64,000 nucleotides of DNA, taken from CALJFL01 sp039964455. Lineage in GTDB: Bacteria > Pseudomonadota > Gammaproteobacteria > Pseudomonadales > Halieaceae. Positions 42,631 to 51,427 of the stretch are shown here, piece by piece. The stretch lies in contig JBDVXK010000013.1 in the NCBI GenBank assembly GCA_039964455.1, positions 496,001 through 560,000 of the forward strand. Reading direction: 5' to 3'. Under the pieces are notes generated by a model that saw nothing but the letters and a program-made list of their open reading frames with translations, did not search any database and had not been told where the DNA came from. Each line of letters starts with the position of its first letter. Positions within the stretch are counted from its first letter, which is position 1. The position numbers were made by a program, and so were the translations under genes.

Positions 42631-43706
42631 GCGGCTTGTATCTGAGCCGCGGCCTGTTTCCACAGGAGTTTTTGCGGCCTACGGTAGATTTTATTCTCGG
42701 CGTGCAAAAACCCAGTGGCGAAATTCCCTGGTTTGAAAGCGGCTATACCGATCCCTGGGATCATGTCGAAGCTGCGATGGGATTATCGATTGCCGGCGAG
42801 TGGCAGTCTGCAGTGAAAGCCTACGAGTGGCTGTATTCCATGCAGTTGGTTGATGGCAGTTGGTGGGCAAGTTATCGCGGCGACGAAATCGATAACGGAC
42901 AGCGCCGTGAAACGAATTTTGTGGCTTACGCGGCTACCGGGGTTTGGCACCATTACCTGATCAGCGGTGATCGCGACTTTTTACGCGCCATGTGGCCCAT
43001 GGTCGACAAGGCGATAGGCTTTGTACTTGCACTGCAGTCGGAGCACGGAGAGATTGATTGGGCGGTAGATGCGGAAGGGGTCGCCAAAGGCGATGCGCTG
43101 GTTACCGGGTGCAGCTCTATCTACAAGAGCCTGGAATGCGCGCACAATATAGCGGTTACCCTGGCAGAACAGCGTCCCGACTGGTTACAGGCCCGTGCCA
43201 ATCTTGGCCGCGCATTGCGTTATCACCCAGAGCGTTTCGACCGTACCTGGGAGAGCAAGTCGCGTTATTCCATGGACTGGTTTTATCCAGTGCTTACCGG
43301 TATCTATCCCCCCGCACAGGGCAGGGCCAGACTGGCCGCCCGCTGGGACGAGTTTGTTGAAGATCAACTGGGCTGTCGCTGCGTAGCGGATCAACCTTGG
43401 GTTACTGTGGCCGAGACCTGTGAGCTGGTGATGGCCTTGTTGGCGGCAGGCGACCATCCGCGTGCGGTGGAAGTGTACAGTTGGTTGCACCAGTGGCGGC
43501 ACACGGATGGTTCGTACTGGACAGGCTATCAGCTGGAGGAAGACCTGCTGTGGCCAGATGAAAAACCCACCTGGACTGCCGGTGCCATTCTGTTGGCGGC
43601 CGATGCCCTGACCGAACACACCGCGGCTTCAAACCTGTTTACCGAAATCAATCTGCTGGCTGAAGAGGAAGGCGAGGCGCCTGAACAGCGTCGCCAGATC
43701 GACTGA
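42627..43706 (+). CDS. Alpha/alpha-toroid protein (prenyltransferase-like or glycosidase-like fold), function unknown
   Basis: A 359-residue protein of alternating helices with repeated aromatic DGSWW- and DGSYW-type motifs, as in alpha/alpha-toroid folds. Annotators often call such proteins prenyltransferase-like; GH15-type glucoamylase relatives share the fold. I see no DxDD or DDxxD cyclase motif. Acidic-aromatic clusters (SGEIPWFESGYTDPWDHVE, DWAVDAEGVAKGDAL) look more like a sugar-binding or glycosidase cleft. ATG overlaps the methyltransferase stop. It has no signal peptide, so it is cytoplasmic. Function not recognised; context points to surface polysaccharide metabolism. Confidence 0.6.
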   Translation: MSGLYLSRGLFPQEFLRPTVDFILGVQKPSGEIPWFESGYTDPWDHVEAAMGLSIAGEWQSAVKAYEWLYSMQLVDGSWWASYRGDEIDNGQRRETNFVAYAATGVWHHYLISGDRDFLRAMWPMVDKAIGFVLALQSEHGEIDWAVDAEGVAKGDALVTGCSSIYKSLECAHNIAVTLAEQRPDWLQARANLGRALRYHPERFDRTWESKSRYSMDWFYPVLTGIYPPAQGRARLAARWDEFVEDQLGCRCVADQPWVTVAETCELVMALLAAGDHPRAVEVYSWLHQWRHTDGSYWTGYQLEEDLLWPDEKPTWTAGAILLAADALTEHTAASNLFTEINLLAEEEGEAPEQRRQID

Positions 43707-43709
43707 GCG

Positions 43710-44327
43710 TTACAGCCGTTGCAGCAGGGCCAATGAGTTGACCCTGGCCATTTCACTGAACAAGCCCGAGGCCTTTGCCAGCCGGTAGACGGCATGTGGT
43801 GCCTGGCCACCTTCGCCCGCGTTGGTAAACACATCGTGTATGGCGAGAATGCCGCCACGAGCAACAGCGGAAACCCAACAACGATAGTCGTTCAACGCAG
43901 CGTCCAGACTGTGTCCGCCGTCAATGAAGAGCATGCCCAGCGGCGTTCGCCAGTGTCTTGAGGCCGTTTGTGAGTCACTGACCACTGGCACGACCGAATC
44001 ATTCAGGCCAGCGGCCTGGATATTGCGCCGAAACTCCCGAAATGTATCCAGCGCCGCAATGCCATCGTCATACAGCTCCGGGTCGTGGAAAAACTCGCCC
44101 TGCTGATGCTCTTCTGAGCCGCGGTGATGATCCAGTGCAAATACAGTGTTGTCGGTTTCACGGCAGGCCAGCCCCAGATAGATGGTGGACTTGCCACAAT
44201 AGCTGCCAATCTCCAGCACAGGCCCCAGTTCGCCCACCACCAGGGCGGCCTGATAGAGAGCCTCGGCCTCATCGTCGGCGAGGAAGCCCTTGATCTGGTC
44301 AATGTTGGCGGGAAGGCCGGGAATCAT
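43710..44327 (-). CDS. Class I SAM-dependent methyltransferase (Methyltransf_24-like)
   Basis: A 205-residue methyltransferase. Motif I is VLEIGSYCGKST, followed by VFALDHHRGS and the MLFIDGGHSLDAALNDY metal-type segment of O-methyltransferase-like families. ATG 44327 has AGGTG eight bases upstream; the frame extends 34 codons into the hldE upstream region and is not credible there. Convergent with the toroid gene and divergent from hldE. Probable substrate is a polysaccharide or small molecule; unknown. Confidence 0.72.
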   Translation of the reverse strand: MIPGLPANIDQIKGFLADDEAEALYQAALVVGELGPVLEIGSYCGKSTIYLGLACRETDNTVFALDHHRGSEEHQQGEFFHDPELYDDGIAALDTFREFRRNIQAAGLNDSVVPVVSDSQTASRHWRTPLGMLFIDGGHSLDAALNDYRCWVSAVARGGILAIHDVFTNAGEGGQAPHAVYRLAKASGLFSEMARVNSLALLQRL

Positions 44328-44407
44328 GCCGTGGCACCTGCTGAATAAGGTTGGCGAAAGTAGCGGTTTTACCTGTCGTTGGCAAGGGCAGAGCCGCTCT
44401 GGCGCCG

Positions 44408-44416
44408 TGTTATGAT
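44408..44416 (+). promoter_or_regulatory. Extended -10 promoter element of hldE
   Basis: TG-T-TATGAT, an extended -10, about 57 bases before the hldE start. The -35 is poor, as often with extended -10 promoters. Confidence 0.42.
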
Positions 44417-44473
44417 ACGTAAAAAACAACGCCGGGGCCCAAGTTCCCGCTTAGCGAGAGGTACTCCTCGAAT

Positions 44474-45904
44474 ATGAAACTGAGCATGCCACCTTTTGAT
44501 CAGGCCAGTGTGCTGGTGCTTGGCGACATCATGCTGGACCGCTACTGGCACGGTGGCACGTCGCGCATCTCGCCGGAAGCACCGGTGCCGGTAGTCCGCG
44601 TAGAGCAAATTCAGGATCGTCCTGGCGGTGCCGGGAACGTGGCACTGAATATAGCCGCGCTGGGTGCAGCGGGTACCTTGCGAGGTTATACCGGTAACGA
44701 TGAAATGGCCGATTCACTTCAGGAAATGCTTGAGGGAGCTGGTGTCCAGTGCGATTTCTTGCGCGTGGACGAGAGCCCGACTATCACCAAGCTGAGAGTA
44801 GTTAGCCGTCAGCAACAGCTTATTCGACTGGACTTCGAGCAGCCCGATACGCTGGCGGACGGCAGCGAGTTGGCCGATGTCATCGAGGAGGCCCTGACCG
44901 GTTGTGGCGCGCTGATACTTTCTGATTATGCCAAGGGTGCACTGCAAGACCCCCAACCGTTGATTAAGGCGGCCAATAAAGCGGGCGTGCCGGTGCTGGT
45001 CGATCCAAAGGGAACGGCTTTCGAGCGCTATCGTGGTGCCACGCTTTTAACGCCAAATCTGCATGAATTTGAGGCTGTCGTAGGATCCTGCAACAGTGAA
45101 CAGGCCCTGGTAGAGAAGGGCGAAAAACTAATGGCCGAGTTACAGCTGGGAGCCCTGCTAATTACCCGTGGTGAGGGGGGGATGACACTGTTGCGTCCGG
45201 GGGCAGAGGAAATGCACCTGCCAGCTCGTGCCCGCGAGGTGTTTGATGTTACCGGTGCCGGCGATACGGTAATCGCGGTGCTGGCGGCGTCTGTTGCTGC
45301 CGGCTCTGCGCTTCCGGAGGCGGTAGGCCTGGCCAATGTGGCTGCCAGTATAGTGGTTGGCAAGCTGGGAACAGCCTCTGTAAGTGCCCCCGAGCTGCGT
45401 CGTGCAGTACAGCAGGAGCAGGGATCAGAGCGCGGCGTGGTCACTCAGGAACAGCTGGAGATTGCGCTTGCCGATGCCAGGAGTCACGGTGAGCGAGTCG
45501 TCTTCACCAATGGCTGTTTCGATATTATTCACGCAGGCCACGTGGCCTATCTTGAGCAGGCCCGTCAACAGGGTGATCGTTTGATTGTGGCGGTGAATAG
45601 CGATGCCTCAGTGCGACGCCTGAAAGGGAAGGGCAGGCCGATTAATCCGGTTGAGAGGCGCATGGCAGTTCTGGCCGGCCTTGAGGCTGTTGATTGGGTT
45701 CTTTCGTTCTCTGATGATACGCCACGACCCTTGTTGCGAGCGCTGCAGCCCGAAGTTTTGGTCAAGGGGGGTGATTACGACAAGGAAGGCGTAGTCGGTT
45801 GGGAAATTGTTGAAGAGTACGGTGGTGAGGTAAAAGTGCTGGCGTTCGTCGAGAATGTTTCAACCACGGCTATTGTTACCAAAATCCAGCAGGACGACGC
45901 CTAG
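44474..45904 (+). CDS. hldE: Bifunctional D-glycero-beta-D-manno-heptose-7-phosphate kinase / heptose-1-phosphate adenylyltransferase
   Basis: Makes ADP-heptose for WaaC and WaaF. It has 476 residues: an N-terminal ribokinase-like kinase (about 1-320; DVTGAGDTVIAV carries the catalytic Asp) and a C-terminal nucleotidyltransferase (about 345-476; FTNGCFDIIHAGHV with the HxGH motif, and GGDYDKEG). Both activities look intact. An extended -10 lies upstream. GAGG before the start is 12 bases away and can pair with CCTC between it and the ATG, which might lower initiation. Position at the end of the LPS locus agrees with Pseudomonas rfaE. Confidence 0.97.
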   Translation: MKLSMPPFDQASVLVLGDIMLDRYWHGGTSRISPEAPVPVVRVEQIQDRPGGAGNVALNIAALGAAGTLRGYTGNDEMADSLQEMLEGAGVQCDFLRVDESPTITKLRVVSRQQQLIRLDFEQPDTLADGSELADVIEEALTGCGALILSDYAKGALQDPQPLIKAANKAGVPVLVDPKGTAFERYRGATLLTPNLHEFEAVVGSCNSEQALVEKGEKLMAELQLGALLITRGEGGMTLLRPGAEEMHLPARAREVFDVTGAGDTVIAVLAASVAAGSALPEAVGLANVAASIVVGKLGTASVSAPELRRAVQQEQGSERGVVTQEQLEIALADARSHGERVVFTNGCFDIIHAGHVAYLEQARQQGDRLIVAVNSDASVRRLKGKGRPINPVERRMAVLAGLEAVDWVLSFSDDTPRPLLRALQPEVLVKGGDYDKEGVVGWEIVEEYGGEVKVLAFVENVSTTAIVTKIQQDDA

Positions 45905-45906
45905 AC

Positions 45907-46692
45907 TCAGCCTAGCGCTGCTCTCGCGGCAGCGATGTTGGCTGTCAGGTGGTCGGGATTAATAGTCCCGACAATAGCCGATGTGCAAGCCTCGTTACCG
46001 AATATCAATGCCATACTCGCCAGCACAGGATCGTCGTATTCTCCCGCCAGATGTCCACTGGCCAGTGCTTTCTTGATCAGCACCCCGGTGTTGCTTTGTT
46101 GGCAGGCGGCCAGCACCGGTTCCTGGTCCCGCTCCGCCAGGTTGTAGGTGAGCATCAACGCGTCGCAGGTCTTGGCGGCGGCCAGGCCGCCGGCCACCGA
46201 TTTGGTGGATATGCCAAAGGCCCTGATCAATCCTTGCTGCTTCAGCTCGGCCAGGGCTTCTAGGGTCCCCAGCTGTTGAATGATTTCCAGATCATTGCCA
46301 TCGGAGTGAATCAGCACAATGTCCAGATGGTCGCAGCGCAGTCGTTGCAGGCTTCTGGCCACTGACATTCGGGTGTGTTCCGGGCTGAAGTCGAATCGCG
46401 ATTCGCCTTTTTCGAATTCCTCGCCCACTTTGCTGCAAATGACCCACTGTTGGCGCTGGCCTGCCAGAAGCTCACCCAGGCGTTGCTCGCTGTTGCCGTA
46501 GGCCGGTGCTGTGTCGATAAGGTTGATCCCCAGATCGCTGGCTTTTGCCAGCAACTCGCGCGCGGCAGCATCATCGGGGATTGAAAACTCACCGGGATAC
46601 TTCACGCCCTGGTCACGGCCCAGTTTTACTGTTCCCAGGCCCAAGGCACTGACTGAAATCCCCGTGTTGCCCAGTTCGCGCAGCCAGCCCAT
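45907..46692 (-). CDS. Aldo/keto reductase
   Basis: An NAD(P)H-dependent reductase of the AKR TIM-barrel superfamily, 261 residues, shorter than the usual 300-340. The catalytic Tyr is in DTAPAYGNSEQRL and the Lys in WVICSKVGEEFE. Barrel strands LDIVLIHSDG and FGISTKS follow. The C-terminal cofactor loop is abbreviated. Its start codon shares a base with the stop of the FAD oxidoreductase gene upstream (TGATG), so they are coupled. Substrate unknown. Confidence 0.83.
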   Translation of the reverse strand: MGWLRELGNTGISVSALGLGTVKLGRDQGVKYPGEFSIPDDAAARELLAKASDLGINLIDTAPAYGNSEQRLGELLAGQRQQWVICSKVGEEFEKGESRFDFSPEHTRMSVARSLQRLRCDHLDIVLIHSDGNDLEIIQQLGTLEALAELKQQGLIRAFGISTKSVAGGLAAAKTCDALMLTYNLAERDQEPVLAACQQSNTGVLIKKALASGHLAGEYDDPVLASMALIFGNEACTSAIVGTINPDHLTANIAAARAALG

Positions 46693-47885
46693 CAGAACAG
46701 CTGGTCCCAGCAGGTGGCGGCTATGTCGGGCCTCGCTAAGGTCTGCAGTGGCTCCAGATTCTGTGGGTGTATGGGAGCGATATCATCCTCTTCTAAGAGC
46801 CTTTCTATCTCGTCGCCCAGATCAGGGCTGAGGCTAAGCTTGGTGGGCCAGGCGACCAGGGTGTTGTGCACGCCATCAGCGCGCCCCACGAAAGCACGGT
46901 CTGGCCGCAGCAAGGCATTTTGTCGGGGCTCAGCGCGATCCAGCTGGATGGTGCGCCATTCGGTTTTACCGAAATCAATCCACGGTAGTAATGCGTCCAA
47001 TTCGGCTTTGGCCTTGTCTATAAGCAAGCCTGGTTCGTCTTCTGCATGCTCAGTCGCCAGGTCTCCCCCCAGGTACCAGACGGGTTCGCCGGAGGTCATG
47101 CGGTGGCTGGAAACGGTTAGCCGTGGCGATGGGTTGCCGCCTGTGCAATGGCCGAAGAATGGCTCTTCGTACTCGTGTTTAACGATCACTTGTTGCAAAG
47201 GTCGCCTTTGCATCAGGGGTTCACTCGCGCCCAGTTGCGCCAGTAAGGCCTCATTACCGACACCGGCGGTGAGCAGCAGGCGGCTGGGGCAGATGTCACA
47301 GTCAGCCAGGCTGATTACGGCCTCGTTGCCACGCCGTTCGAGTGATGAGGTCTGCCAGTCGATAGAGAAAATTGCGTCCTGCTGTCGCTTGACCAGGGCT
47401 GCCACCACAGACGGCATATCCATGACCATGTCGATCAGGCGATACACCTGGCCCTTGAAGTTGCCGTCTTGTAATGGAGCGGGATAGTTTTTGCGAGACA
47501 GCTTTTCGACCCTGCCACGAAGCATTTTGCTGGCCAGGAAGGAGCTCATTCGCGACTGCAGGTTGCCATCAGACCAGAGATAAAAGTCTTCGCTGAGCAC
47601 CTGGGCGCCTCGCAAATCGACCGGACCCTCGCCGTTCAGGCAGTCCCTCCAGGCATTTGGCATCGCCGAGATCGCTTCTGAACCGCCACTCCAGGCGCCG
47701 CCCAGAGCATACTTTATACCCCCGTGAATCATGCCCTGTGAGGCCATGGTCTGGTATCCACCCAGCGCTTCCTGCTCGAACAGGACGGCGCTAAATCCGC
47801 GGTTCCGCAATTGGTTCAGTGCCCAAAGGCCGGCTACGCCGCCGCCTACGATAGCGATATCAATGTGCAGGGTCTGCTTTGCCAT
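46692..47885 (-). CDS. FAD-dependent oxidoreductase (DAO-like)
   Basis: A flavoprotein of 397 residues with an N-terminal FAD dinucleotide fold IAIVGGGVAGLWAL followed by VLFEQEALGG. The body has the substrate-domain features of glycine oxidase/glycerol-3-phosphate-dehydrogenase-like enzymes, e.g. ASQGMIHGGIKYALGG. ATG 47885 is preferred; TTG 47915 would place the -10 TATAAT immediately before translation. Coupled to the aldo/keto reductase gene; divergent from waaA. The pair could run a short redox pathway, but no substrate is evident. Confidence 0.78.
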   Translation of the reverse strand: MAKQTLHIDIAIVGGGVAGLWALNQLRNRGFSAVLFEQEALGGYQTMASQGMIHGGIKYALGGAWSGGSEAISAMPNAWRDCLNGEGPVDLRGAQVLSEDFYLWSDGNLQSRMSSFLASKMLRGRVEKLSRKNYPAPLQDGNFKGQVYRLIDMVMDMPSVVAALVKRQQDAIFSIDWQTSSLERRGNEAVISLADCDICPSRLLLTAGVGNEALLAQLGASEPLMQRRPLQQVIVKHEYEEPFFGHCTGGNPSPRLTVSSHRMTSGEPVWYLGGDLATEHAEDEPGLLIDKAKAELDALLPWIDFGKTEWRTIQLDRAEPRQNALLRPDRAFVGRADGVHNTLVAWPTKLSLSPDLGDEIERLLEEDDIAPIHPQNLEPLQTLARPDIAATCWDQLF

Positions 47886-47914
47886 AGCCCGTCGAAGAGT
47901 AAATCCAAAGCGCA

Positions 47915-47920
47915 ATTATA
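47915..47920 (-). promoter_or_regulatory. -10 element for the FAD oxidoreductase/AKR operon
   Basis: A consensus TATAAT on the minus strand, 30 bases before ATG 47885. No good -35 is seen at the usual spacing. Confidence 0.4.
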
Positions 47921-48021
47921 GCCTGATTCGTCGCCGGGAAACTTGTGAGAGCGCTGGTTTCGGTGACGGGTGGGCGCTATGCTGGCTGCTCTAAACCGCC
48001 ACAAAGGTTTGCAAGCCATTG

Positions 48022-49296
48022 ATGCGCTTTTTATACAGCGCCCTGTTTTACTGTCTCGTTCCGCTGCTGCTGTTGCGTATGGTGTTGCGATCCCGTCGTG
48101 CGCCCGCCTATCGCAGGCGACTTGCCGAGCGATTTGCCTACTTCGATGCGCAGGCCCTGGCTGATAGCAGGCCGGTGATCTGGGTGCACGCGGTGTCAGT
48201 GGGAGAAACCATTGCAGCCGCACCGGTGATCGAGGAATTGCTGCGGCGATATCCCGGGCACAGGCTTGTGGTCACCACCACCACGCCTACCGGTTCGGAC
48301 AGGGTGACATCGCTATTCGGTGAGCGTGTTTTCCACGTTTATGCGCCCTGGGATCTGCCGGGTGCAACCCGACGGTTCCTGCGGCAGGTGAAACCGCGAC
48401 TCTTGCTACTCATGGAAACCGAATTGTGGCCGAACATGATTCATTACACATCGCAGCTTGAGTGCAAAATTGTGCTGGCCAACGCCCGAATGTCGGCTCG
48501 CTCAGCGGCTGGTTATGCACGGGTTAGCGCGCTCACCGGCCCGATGCTGCAACAACTGACGGCTGCGGCCTGCCAGTCGCAGGCTGATGCAGATCGTCTT
48601 GCTGAGCTTGGCCTGCCGGGTGAGCGTTTGCAGGTGACCGGCAGCATCAAATTTGATCTCACTCTGGATGAAACCCTGCGCGCTGGAGCATCGCAGTTAC
48701 GTAACGCCTGCGGTGATCGACCCGTACTCGTGGCCGCCAGTACCCACCCTGGTGAAGATGAGCAGCTTCTGGCGGCTCTTTCGCAGGTCAGAATGGCTCA
48801 TCCCGATGTTTTATTGGTGTTGGTACCGCGGCACCCGGAACGCTTTGACGCCGTTGCCTCTTTGTGTGAACAGCAGGGGTTCAGGGTTACTCGCCGCTCC
48901 TCTGGCGCTCAGCCCGACGAGGGCACTGATGTTTACCTGGGTGACACCATGGGTGAGTTAGTGCTGCTGCTTGGCATGGCTGATATCGCCTTTGTTGGAG
49001 GTAGTTTGATCGAACACGGCGGTCACAATGTGCTGGAGCCGGCGGCCTGGGGTGTGGCTGTAGTCACTGGTCCCCATACGTTCAACTTTGCCGAAATCAG
49101 TGAAAGGCTGGTTGAAGCAAAGGCCATGTGGCAGTTGGCAGCGCCTGCTGATCTGCCGGCATGTCTTGTGGAACTGCTCAATCAGGCGGACGATCGACAG
49201 CGTATGGGGCGGGCTGCGCTTGAGGTGTTGGAGGCGAATCGCGGTGCCCGCGAGCGCCTGTTATCTATCGTGGAGTCAGCGTTACCCGTGGACTGA
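48022..49296 (+). CDS. waaA: 3-deoxy-D-manno-octulosonic acid transferase
   Basis: Transfers Kdo from CMP-Kdo to lipid IVA, the step before WaaC. GT30 family, 424 residues. An N-terminal membrane anchor (about 3-20) precedes the catalytic WVHAVSVGETIAAAPV (Glu base). The CMP-Kdo site includes METELWPNM, RHPERF and FVGGSLIEHGGHNVLEPA. The in-frame TTG 48019 directly precedes ATG 48022, which I use; Shine-Dalgarno is weak. Whether it adds one or two Kdo residues cannot be read. Confidence 0.96.
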   Translation: MRFLYSALFYCLVPLLLLRMVLRSRRAPAYRRRLAERFAYFDAQALADSRPVIWVHAVSVGETIAAAPVIEELLRRYPGHRLVVTTTTPTGSDRVTSLFGERVFHVYAPWDLPGATRRFLRQVKPRLLLLMETELWPNMIHYTSQLECKIVLANARMSARSAAGYARVSALTGPMLQQLTAAACQSQADADRLAELGLPGERLQVTGSIKFDLTLDETLRAGASQLRNACGDRPVLVAASTHPGEDEQLLAALSQVRMAHPDVLLVLVPRHPERFDAVASLCEQQGFRVTRRSSGAQPDEGTDVYLGDTMGELVLLLGMADIAFVGGSLIEHGGHNVLEPAAWGVAVVTGPHTFNFAEISERLVEAKAMWQLAAPADLPACLVELLNQADDRQRMGRAALEVLEANRGARERLLSIVESALPVD

Positions 49297-49317
49297 AGTA
49301 GCCTGTTGAGTCGTGCC

Positions 49318-50736
49318 CTATTTGCTGCTTGAGGCTGAGGGCGGCGGCGGTGTAACCAGGTAGGAATCGAGATTGTAAACATCTTGCGGGCTGAGTAATC
49401 CGGCCTGCTCCTTGAGCCGCAATACATTAATAATGTAGTCGTAGCGGCTGTTGGCGTAATCGCGCTGGGCCGCGAAAAGCGTGTTCTGTGCGTTCAGTAC
49501 GTCAACCACATTACGGGTGCCCACTTCATATCCCGCCTGCGTTGCATCCAGTGCGCTGCTGGAGGAGACTATGCTTTGCTTGCGCGCTGCCACTCGTGAA
49601 ACATCACTCACCACCGTCATATGCAGCGATCGGGCGTTGGTTACCGTATTGCGAGTCAGGTTGATACGCTGTTCCCGGGCGGCATTGAATTCCTGCGCTG
49701 CTCGGCGTCGATTGGCGCTGATGGCGCCGCCGGTATATAGCGGAACATCCAGCCTGATGGTCCAGGTATTCAGTTCGGTATCGTTGTCGGGAGAGGTATC
49801 GAAATCCGTTGCCGGCTTTCGTTTCAGGTCTCCGTCAGTGCTGAAATCCGAATAGGCATAGCTACCACTGACCTTGGGCGCGTGCTCCAGCTTGTTGGCC
49901 TTGGCGGATTGCCGGGCAACTTCCTCAGCGAAGCGCGACGCGGCTAGGTTGAAGTTATTTTCCAACGCAAATTCCACCCATGCTGAGCGATCATTGGGCT
50001 CAGGGAGATTGATCTCGAAGTCATCCTTAAGCAGGTTCAGATTACTGTGATTCTGCCCGGTGAGCACAGACAGGCGCTCCAGTGCGACCGATACGTTGTT
50101 CTCATCGACAATACGATTGACCCGGGAGAGGTCATATGCGGCCTGGGCCTCATACACATCGGTGATGGCAATCAGACCCACTTCAAAGCGCTGCTGTGTC
50201 TGCTCTAACTGGCGTTCAAATGCGCGTTCCTGCGCCTTCGATGCCTCGAGGTTGTCCTGTGCGCGCAGTACCAACAGGTAGGCTTCAACCGTTCGCACAA
50301 TAAGGTTTTGCTGGTTAGCGGCAAAGGTTGCCTCGGCCTGTTGCGTAAATACCTTGCCGGATTGAAAGCTGAACCAGGCCGGCAGGTCGAACAACGCTTG
50401 ACGCAGCGAAACCTGGTAACCATCCGTTGTTACGTCGGTGTTGGTAAGGGTATTGATAGCGCTGATGCCACCGTCCTCGGGGATGAATTCGAAACTCTCG
50501 CCCCCCCGGTCCTGATCGGTATCGGTGTAGTCGTAGTTGGCAGCGATCTGGGGTAACAGCGCCGAACGGCTTATGTTCTCACTCTCAAGGTTAGCCAGAT
50601 ACTGGGCTTCCTCGGCTTTCAGCTGGGCATCGTTATCCAGTGCCAGTTCATAGATATCCCGCAATGAGTCCGCCTGAGCCGTCAACGTGAACAAGGTGAT
50701 GCTCAGCGCAAGCAAAGTAGTGCCGGAATGTCTCAT
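49318..50736 (-). CDS. tolC: TolC family outer membrane efflux protein
   Basis: Outer-membrane channel for tripartite drug efflux and type I secretion. It has 472 residues. A signal peptide ends near Ala22 (TAQA before Asp). Two repeated halves of long coiled helices follow, with LRDIYELALDNDAQLKA at the start of the first and VRTVEAYLLVLRAQDNLEA in the first helical hairpin. The Pro/Ser-rich C-terminus is short. Location next to yqiB-cpdA-parE is as in E. coli and Pseudomonas, supporting TolC proper. Convergent with waaA. Confidence 0.92.
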   Translation of the reverse strand: MRHSGTTLLALSITLFTLTAQADSLRDIYELALDNDAQLKAEEAQYLANLESENISRSALLPQIAANYDYTDTDQDRGGESFEFIPEDGGISAINTLTNTDVTTDGYQVSLRQALFDLPAWFSFQSGKVFTQQAEATFAANQQNLIVRTVEAYLLVLRAQDNLEASKAQERAFERQLEQTQQRFEVGLIAITDVYEAQAAYDLSRVNRIVDENNVSVALERLSVLTGQNHSNLNLLKDDFEINLPEPNDRSAWVEFALENNFNLAASRFAEEVARQSAKANKLEHAPKVSGSYAYSDFSTDGDLKRKPATDFDTSPDNDTELNTWTIRLDVPLYTGGAISANRRRAAQEFNAAREQRINLTRNTVTNARSLHMTVVSDVSRVAARKQSIVSSSSALDATQAGYEVGTRNVVDVLNAQNTLFAAQRDYANSRYDYIINVLRLKEQAGLLSPQDVYNLDSYLVTPPPPSASSSK

Positions 50737-50774
50737 GCAGGTTTCCTCAAGGCGATATCAGCTTTTATCAGGAT

Positions 50775-50870
50775 GCTAAGTTTAGCAGCCCATGCCCATA
50801 AGCGCATACAATTGCGAGTCAGTAAAACGTGCAATATGCAGGTAGTTTGTGTGGAGCTAAGTGCTAAACT
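50775..50870. repeat. GCTAA-type repeats in the tolC-yqiB intergenic region
   Basis: The motif GCTAA occurs at 50775-50779, 50856-50860 and 50863-50867, with its complement TTAGC at 50782-50786. Two half-sites form GCTAA-GT-TTAGC (50775-50786), and AGTTTAGC (50779-50786) is inverted relative to GCTAAACT (50863-50870). They lie between divergent tolC and yqiB and could bind a regulator; no known consensus was recognised. Confidence 0.35.
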
Positions 50871-50944
50871 ATTTGATAATCAGGTTCCCGTTGGCAACAT
50901 CGTAGGTTAATGTCAGGGAGCAATGGAGCATTTCGAGAGGTGCG

Positions 50945-51403
50945 GTGGTCGTGCAGCGAGCGCTTAAAAAACTCTACAAAGTTGATCTGGCCGGCCTGCA
51001 CGCCGTCTGTGAAGCCAATTACGCCAGACTAAAACTGCTTTTTCCCGATTATGAGACCAGCAATTCCCGCGAATTTGCCGTGGGTGAGGCGCGAGTTCGT
51101 ATCGAGGTCATTGAGCGTGCTCGCTATACAACGATTTTTCGTATTTATCAGCAACATGTGGCGGCCGACTGGCTGGGGCATTTAAAAATCGAGGCCCGCG
51201 CCTATCACGATGCCGGGATGCTTGAAGTGGGTATGTTCCAGTCTCATGAGAAAATAGACGCCCGCTATCAATACCCCAATGCCAAGATGCACCAGCAGGA
51301 CGAAAAAGCCCAACAGAACGCCTTTTTGGCTGACTGGCTGGAACATTGTCTCGAGAATGGCCGGGCCCAGATAGATTTGCCTGTGCCATCCGCGGGAATC
51401 TGA
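50945..51403 (+). CDS. yqiB: DUF1249 family protein YqiB
   Basis: A small cytoplasmic protein of unknown function, 152 residues, matching E. coli YqiB in its core: Glu-Arg-Ala-Arg-Tyr-Thr-Thr, then ARAYHDAGMLEV, then YQYPNAKMHQQDEK and FLADWLEHCL. GTG 50945 (GAGAGG four bases upstream) or GTG 50951 (ten bases) are both possible. In E. coli the order is tolC, nudF, yqiB, cpdA, yqiA, parE; here nudF and yqiA are missing from the cluster. Confidence 0.83.
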   Translation: MVVQRALKKLYKVDLAGLHAVCEANYARLKLLFPDYETSNSREFAVGEARVRIEVIERARYTTIFRIYQQHVAADWLGHLKIEARAYHDAGMLEVGMFQSHEKIDARYQYPNAKMHQQDEKAQQNAFLADWLEHCLENGRAQIDLPVPSAGI

Positions 51404-51427
51404 GCTACCTTCGTCGCTAGCCTCACT

